From: Phaeosaccion multiseriatum
Taxonomy: Eukaryota > Ochrophyta, other classes
Assembly: GCA_965112735.1 (NCBI GenBank)
Contig: OZ218953.1
Coordinates: forward strand, 3,906,001-3,970,000
Direction: 5' to 3'
DNA length: 64,000 nucleotides
Position numbers and translations under genes: made by a program. Below the pieces are notes generated by a model. That model worked only from the letters and a program-made list of their open reading frames with translations, made no database searches and was not told the origin of the DNA. This document shows, piece by piece, positions 54,310-64,000 of this stretch (the stretch's first letter is position 1; each line of letters begins with the position of its first letter).

Positions 54310-57300
54310 ATGATCCTCAGTCGCGACCAGCTCGATGCCTTCTATGAGCAGCTTAAGCTGGACTCCACCAGCGGGGCAGGCGGATGCACCATCATCATCT
54401 TCGTTGCTCCCAGCTGTGACGCTATATGTGCCACCCGCATCCTTACTTTCCTCTTGAGGAGCGACGCAATCCCCTACCTCGTCAAGCCTGTGGCAAACTA
54501 CGACATGGTCAGAGAAGCAGACGAGGAGCTGCTTAGCAATAACACGGTAAGTTGTGGTGCCTTGCTTGATGCTATGCTTCTCCATGGCGTTCGGTCTTGA
54601 TCCTGGTTTCGCTCACGGTTTGAAAGAGGAGGGAAGGGGGGATGAGGTGTTGCCCAACAGCTGTTGCCGCTCCCGCTCCTGCTGCTATTACACTCTAGCA
54701 CAATCTTGCTTGTATCAGCCTTCATTCCTACGTGCAGCATGTTGACTGAGGGTTTCTCCTCCAACCCCTACCCATCGCTGCCCGGTCGCGCTCGGGGGAG
54801 CATAGCAGTGCGTTTACCTACAGCCAGCAGGAGGGTGATAGCTGCTGCCACCATCTCTTTATAAACATCTTCCTTCTGTATCCTGTCCCTCACCTTTCTC
54901 CCGCCCATCGCCCCGTCCATTCCCTCTGGCCCTCTGCCCCCCCCCTCATGCCCCCGGCCCCACCCTTCATCTACTCACCGAACAGGATGTGCGCAGCGTG
55001 GTTATGATCAACTGTGGAGCGGTGGTAAACATCCTGTCACTACTGCCTAACCTCCCCGAGCAGGCTCGCGTGTACATTGCCGACAGCCACAGGCCCGTCC
55101 ACCTGGCCAATATCTACAGAGGAGACACGAAGGTGAGCGCCGCTAGGCTGTACCGTCGGAGAGGTGACCTGACCACCAGCGGATTGGGGCTTGACGGGGA
55201 GAACGAATCGAAGAGCGTCAACTGGTAGTGCACTGCTTGGAGACTCTGCAGTCAAGACACCTTCCATGGGTTTGTCCTGTCACTAACGAACGCGCGCTTG
55301 CCTCCCCAATCCCAATATACCATCCCGCACCGCACCCTCCTCCCTCCATGACGCTCAGGTGTTCGTCCTCGATGACGGGTCCTTGTTGGCGGGCGAGGAG
55401 GAGCTGCCAGAGGACGGGGAAGGCCTCAGCGGAGACGAAGGGCTTGACAGCAGCGATGATGAGGAGGAGGACGACGATGAGGATGAGGACGAGGACTCAG
55501 AGGGGGAAGGAGAGGGACAGGCGGAGCTAGACTCGGACAACGCACAAATCCGCGACCCGAGGCAAGGGAGGAGGAGAAGAAGAAGAACTTCAAGCGGGGC
55601 AAGCGACTCCGAGTCGGACGACGAGGAGGACGGTGGGGAGGGGGGAGAGGGCGATGGGGCGGGGCTGAACAGCAGCGACGAGGAAATTGCTATTGAACAG
55701 AACTCGGATTCGGACGCCTCGAATCAGGCTGGCGCTGGGAAGCAGCAGACGGCGGGGGCAGAAGGGGGAGGAGGAGCAGATGGTGGTAGTACCAAGCGGG
55801 GGCGCAAGAGGCGATTCTCGACCGGGGCCTCGACCATGCGCAGGGAGAGGCAACAGCGCAAGGAGCTGCTCCAGCAGTACTACAGCGGCGTCTCTCACGC
55901 CTTGGGGGCGTCCCCCCTCCTGTTCGACATGGCCACTCAGGTACGCACACCGCTTCTTGGCCTGGCCAGTTCGCCTGCCACTCTCGTCCTGCATGGCCTA
56001 GCTGCGGGGGCCTTAACTTTGAGAAAGGTGCCACGAAAACTGTCTGAGGACGGGGCACTTTTTGACCTCCATGTGCCTTTGCCGTCTTGACCCCAAAGCC
56101 TTTCCGTGCGCACTGCCTGGTCTCACGGCCTCACACCCAGTAAGCGCCATGGCTTGCGAAGTTCACCCCCTCCTTCTCCCCAACGTATAACGCCTCCCCT
56201 CCCACCCTCCTTTCACCACGCGTCAGCAACATGTGCGACTGGCTCCCTCCTGACCATAGCTCCCCTTCCCCACCACCCTGTTCTTCTGTATCCGCTTCTG
56301 CAGATGAACATGGACACGAACGAGCTACTGTGGCTGGCAATCGTAGGGCTGACCGACCAATACCTCAGCCGCAAGATGGACCCAGACAGCTACGTACTCT
56401 ACGTGCAGCACTTTCGGTCACACGTGCTCAACAAGAACGCCGACGAGGCCAGGGTGAGTGCGACAGACGACAGAGGGGACGTAGAGTACGGGATAGAGAG
56501 TTTGACCGTAGCAACGAAGCAATGCCTTGGCTGTAGTGAGTGCCCTCCCTATACCCTGCTATTCTGCCCCAAGCCTCCACCTCTGTCTTATCCCGCGACC
56601 TCCACCTCCTGCCCCCCCCCCCCCAACAGGACATTACGGCAAGCGACGGGACGCTCATCCCCGTTTCGGAGTCGGGGCGCATCTGCTACGAGCTTGAGTA
56701 CCGCTTCATGCTTCACCGCCACTGGTCACTCTACGACGCCATGTTCTACTCCAGCTACGTGGCGTGCAAGCTGAGTGTGTGGACGGGCAACGGCAGGCAC
56801 CGCCTCGAGGAGCTGCTGGCCAAGATGGGCCTCAGCCTGCACCAGTGTCAGCAGAAGTACCCCTTCATGTCCTCACAGCTTCGGAGCAGGCTACGGGCTC
56901 AGATCGAGCGGTATGGGGAGGAGTATGGGCTGGACGATGTGTTTTACGGTAGCTTTACGCGAAGCATGGGCTTCAAGACGGACATGAGCGCCGCCGACGT
57001 AGTCTACAGCGTCACTGCTCTCATGGAGCGCGTGGGAGAGGGAGAGGGAGAGGCGGCAGCAGGGCAGGCGGGAGGAGGAGCGGAGGAGGACGTGGGGGAG
57101 GCGTGGCTGGACAGCTTCAACGACGCGTACGATGCGCTGGCGGGCAAGTCCCCGCAGGTGATCAAGAAGGGCCTGGAGCTGAGCATGGGGCTGCAGAAGG
57201 GGGTGGTCATGCAGGCCATTAGCATGGTGCAGAAGGGGAGCCTCACTCCGGCTAAGCACTTCCGCTACGGGTACATTCACGCCACAGAGGCCGACAATAA

Positions 57301-57625
57301 GCTCTTTACGCAGCCCATGGCCCTGCTCAAGCTGGCACACTTCCTTGTGGACATGCACCGCGAGAATGGCAAGTGGACCGGAGCCAAGGCGCGGCCCCTT
57401 GTCATTCTGTGCGAAAGGCCCAACACTTACTTGGTGGTAGGGGTGCCCTGCGCAGAGAGGGTGGACGAGGTACTCAAGAACAGGTTTGGGACGTACTTCC
57501 GCCTGGCCAGCGAGGAGAGCAGTGCGCGCGTGCGACACAGTGGCTTTGAGGGTGCGGTGACGGAGGTCATGCGGGACGATGTGCAGAAGTTTATTCACAG
57601 TTTGCACCATATTATGGATGCATGA
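54310..57625 (+). CDS. CDC45: Replication initiation factor CDC45
   Basis: Five exons: 54310-54546, 54986-55132, 55359-55940, 56304-56453 and 56630-57625. They total 2112 nt, 703 aa. Family blocks: 'CTIIIFVAPSCDAICATRIL', 'VVMINCGAVVNIL', 'VYIADSHRPVHLANIY' (DHH-like fold remnant), a long acidic Ser/Asp/Glu loop in exon 3, then 'LLWLAIVGLTDQY', 'YELEYRFMLHRHWSLYDAM', 'LLAKMGLSLHQCQQKY', 'YGSFTRSMGFKTDMSAADVVYSV' (given in two overlapping families) and 'RFGTYFRLA' near the end. With MCM2-7 and GINS it forms the CMG helicase. Alternative start in the GTG frame rejected. Poly-C before the exon 5 acceptor is 13 nt long. Confidence 0.95.
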
Positions 57626-58018
57626 GGAGGGAGGGATATACATATTTATAATATTATAGATACATTGGCTTTGAGTAATTCTGTGGTGGGAGGCTGATGA
57701 TAGGGGACCGACCCGTCAGCTTTCCATGATTGACTGCTGTCCTGTGACACAGAGTACGCTACCGCACCAAGGGACTGACTGCGCTCCCCAGTAAAGCTGG
57801 GGTTATACGCTTGCTTTTAGAGTACATGCTAGACAGCAAGTTCTTCAGAGTCTCTTTCCGCTTTTCTGTTCTGTTCCTTGTGAGGACGCTTCACTGTGGC
57901 CACCACATGGTGGCAGCAACATACACACACACACTCTCTCTCTCTCTCTCTCGGTGTGCATTGCGCATTGCAGCAGATGGTAAACAAAAAGGGTTCAAAT
58001 CGCGTCATTGTCATTGCG
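57626..58018. other. Convergent intergenic gap
   Basis: 393 bp between the CDC45 and ARM-protein 3' ends. AT-rich around 57635-57665 (ATATTTATAATATTATAG), probably 3' UTR. A (CA)n/(CT)n stretch lies at 57921-57951. Nothing else supportable. Confidence 0.6.
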
Positions 58019-62872
<4,854 letters not shown>

Positions 62873-63089
62873 GTCTTCGAGAAAGGAATGCTGCGAAACG
62901 GAGTATCGTATCTGGATCGACTCCTTCGTGAAAGGTGCCTCGCAGTCATGGTGGCCGCTGCTGCCCCCCCCGGGGATGGAATATCTCTCTTTAACTTACA
63001 TCATTACGAGTAGGTCGGCAATAGAAATAACCTTACTCAACAGACTGGGTGTAGCTAGCAAATATCCAGACATTGAAGGAAGAAGCTAG

Positions 63090-63965
63090 CTAATGGGGGC
63101 AGGAATGAGGAGAGTGAAAGCCGCTGGGTGCTGCCGCCGCCTGCCTGTGCAGCGGTATCACCAGCTGCCGCTGCTGCCCTTCCCGCTCAGCAACACCCAG
63201 AAGCCTCTCTCCCGTTTTGGCGAGCAGTGCGAAGAATAGCACTCCACCCACCACGATGGCCGCACTCGTTACGGTCAGGTGCGCGGGTGTATCGGTGCTG
63301 CGGCTGCTCCAGGGCCGGACAACAATCAAGGCCCCCACCAGCTGGGCCAGATCGGTCACGTAGATGGCCGAGGCGAGGGTCAGGCGGTGGAAGTGACTGC
63401 CCACGAGGGCTCCCAGCGGGGCGCCCAGGACCACCACGGGCACGCAAACGACAAAGAAGCTCCAGGCGTCGCTGGCCACGCCCTCCATGCCAAACTCGCG
63501 GTAGGCGAAGCCAATCATGGTGTTTCCGGCCATGAGTAGCACGCTGGTCGGGGTGGCAATCTTCTCGGACACACGGAAGAGCAGCGTGAGGCAGGCGAAG
63601 GAGCAAATGTCCAGACCGCTGCCGCTCATGGCGCTGAAAATGCCACCCAAGAAGCCGAAGGCGAGCAGCACGAGCCCCCTCCACCAGTTGGCGGGGAGAT
63701 TGTAGGCGCGGCCTTGCCAGCAGGGGATGCCATCGAAGACTGCCCTGCCGTGCAGCTTGTTGAGCCAGTACAGGCTGGCGGCAAAGGCGGCCCAGATGCA
63801 CACAAAGTACATTTTGGAGTACGGGGCCGTGAGCTGGGGGGCCACATGCTCCAGACCGAACACGATGCCCGCAGCGCCCCCGAGGGTGCCGTACAGCAAG
63901 GCGCGGCTCTCGATGCGCACGCCCATGATGAGGATGGTGACGGACGCCGCCGTCATGCCGGCACT
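63090..63965 (-). CDS. TauE/SafE family sulfite-exporter-like permease, 3' part
   Basis: The last exon runs from 63965, at an acceptor (CCCGCAG before AGTGCC), to the stop at 63090, about 291 codons. Upstream exons lie outside the window. Five to six hydrophobic helices are visible. The family sequences are 'SAGMTAASVTILIMG', 'GFLGGIFSAMSGSGLDI' (the second half of the duplicated fold), 'TPTSVLLMAGNTMIGF' and 'VVVLGAPLGALVGSHFHRL'. Members move sulfite, sulfoacetate or related organosulfur anions across membranes; eukaryotic ones are plasma or organelle membrane proteins. The C-terminal 35 residues are soluble and poorly conserved. Confidence 0.85.
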   Translation of the reverse strand, partial: SAGMTAASVTILIMGVRIESRALLYGTLGGAAGIVFGLEHVAPQLTAPYSKMYFVCIWAAFAASLYWLNKLHGRAVFDGIPCWQGRAYNLPANWWRGLVLLAFGFLGGIFSAMSGSGLDICSFACLTLLFRVSEKIATPTSVLLMAGNTMIGFAYREFGMEGVASDAWSFFVVCVPVVVLGAPLGALVGSHFHRLTLASAIYVTDLAQLVGALIVVRPWSSRSTDTPAHLTVTSAAIVVGGVLFFALLAKTGERLLGVAEREGQQRQLVIPLHRQAAAAPSGFHSPHSCPH

Positions 63966-64000
63966 CTGCGGGCAGCGAGCGAGGGAGGGAGGGACGGAGG

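Noticed and set aside
57989-58002. tRNA B-box-like GGTTCAAATC
   Set aside because: The flanking bases do not form a T stem or acceptor stem, and no matching A box or anticodon arm lies at the right distance.

Overview
This is nuclear eukaryotic DNA, not a bacterial or plasmid segment. The window holds 19 protein-coding genes in 64 kb. Most are split by short GT-AG introns with CT-rich acceptors. It is GC-rich and gene-dense, with many CAG/AGC, GGA, GT, CT and GACA/ACAG simple repeats in introns and low-complexity protein tracts. The gene set fits a unicellular photosynthetic stramenopile: peroxisome import, ER N-glycosylation, phosphoglycolate phosphatase, a haem-oxygenase-like FMN-fold protein, CDC45 and an axonemal dynein regulatory complex subunit. 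My best guess is an eustigmatophyte of the Nannochloropsis/Microchloropsis type. That is inferred from compactness, protein composition and repeat style; no marker gene in the window proves it. I reconstructed exons by hand from splice consensus, conserved protein sequence and reading phase. For most genes the exon lengths sum to a multiple of three with no internal stop.

Layout. 1-1691 (+): 3' part of an SGNH/PC-esterase-like membrane protein. 2160-5139 (-): phosphoglycolate phosphatase-like HAD enzyme and DRC9/IQCG. 5478-15107 (+): a 17-exon BIG/Sec7 ARF-GEF. 15868-19526 (-): a secreted protein with two PA domains, divergent from 19578-22139 (+), a membrane-anchored histidine acid phosphatase; only 51 bp separate the two start codons. 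22602-28429 (+): RAD5/HLTF-like SNF2-RING protein. 28727-30924 (+): threonine aldolase. 31815-36254 (+): EGF-PDI fusion. 36503-45290 (-): PEX11, UFD1 and PEX5 in tandem. 45408-46086 (+): a UBA-like protein, head to head with PEX5. 47218-53893 (-): PNPOx/DUF2470 protein, ribophorin I and a JmjC oxygenase. 54310-57625 (+): CDC45. 58019-62872 (-): an ARM-repeat protein whose first intron carries about 1 kb of GACA repeat. 63090 to beyond 63965 (-): a TauE/SafE permease, cut by the window edge.

The genes do not form one pathway. One stretch does look thematically coherent: PEX11, UFD1, PEX5 and a UBA-like protein lie side by side, and three of the four touch ubiquitin or peroxisome biology. PA-domain protein and acid phosphatase are both secretory-pathway products sharing one tiny divergent promoter.

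The most unusual signals are in the gaps. A 10-bp core (AAACTGAAAC) lies upstream of four start codons, always in gene orientation. A 43-44 bp element occurs twice between tandem genes, again in gene orientation. A roughly 110-150 bp interspersed repeat built on AGGCCTAGGCC occurs twice. A 16-bp identical word lies upstream of two other start codons. There is a 17-bp-arm hairpin, and several splice sites are embedded in microsatellites made of splice-site consensus. I found no rRNA, tRNA, CRISPR, transposase or viral gene.
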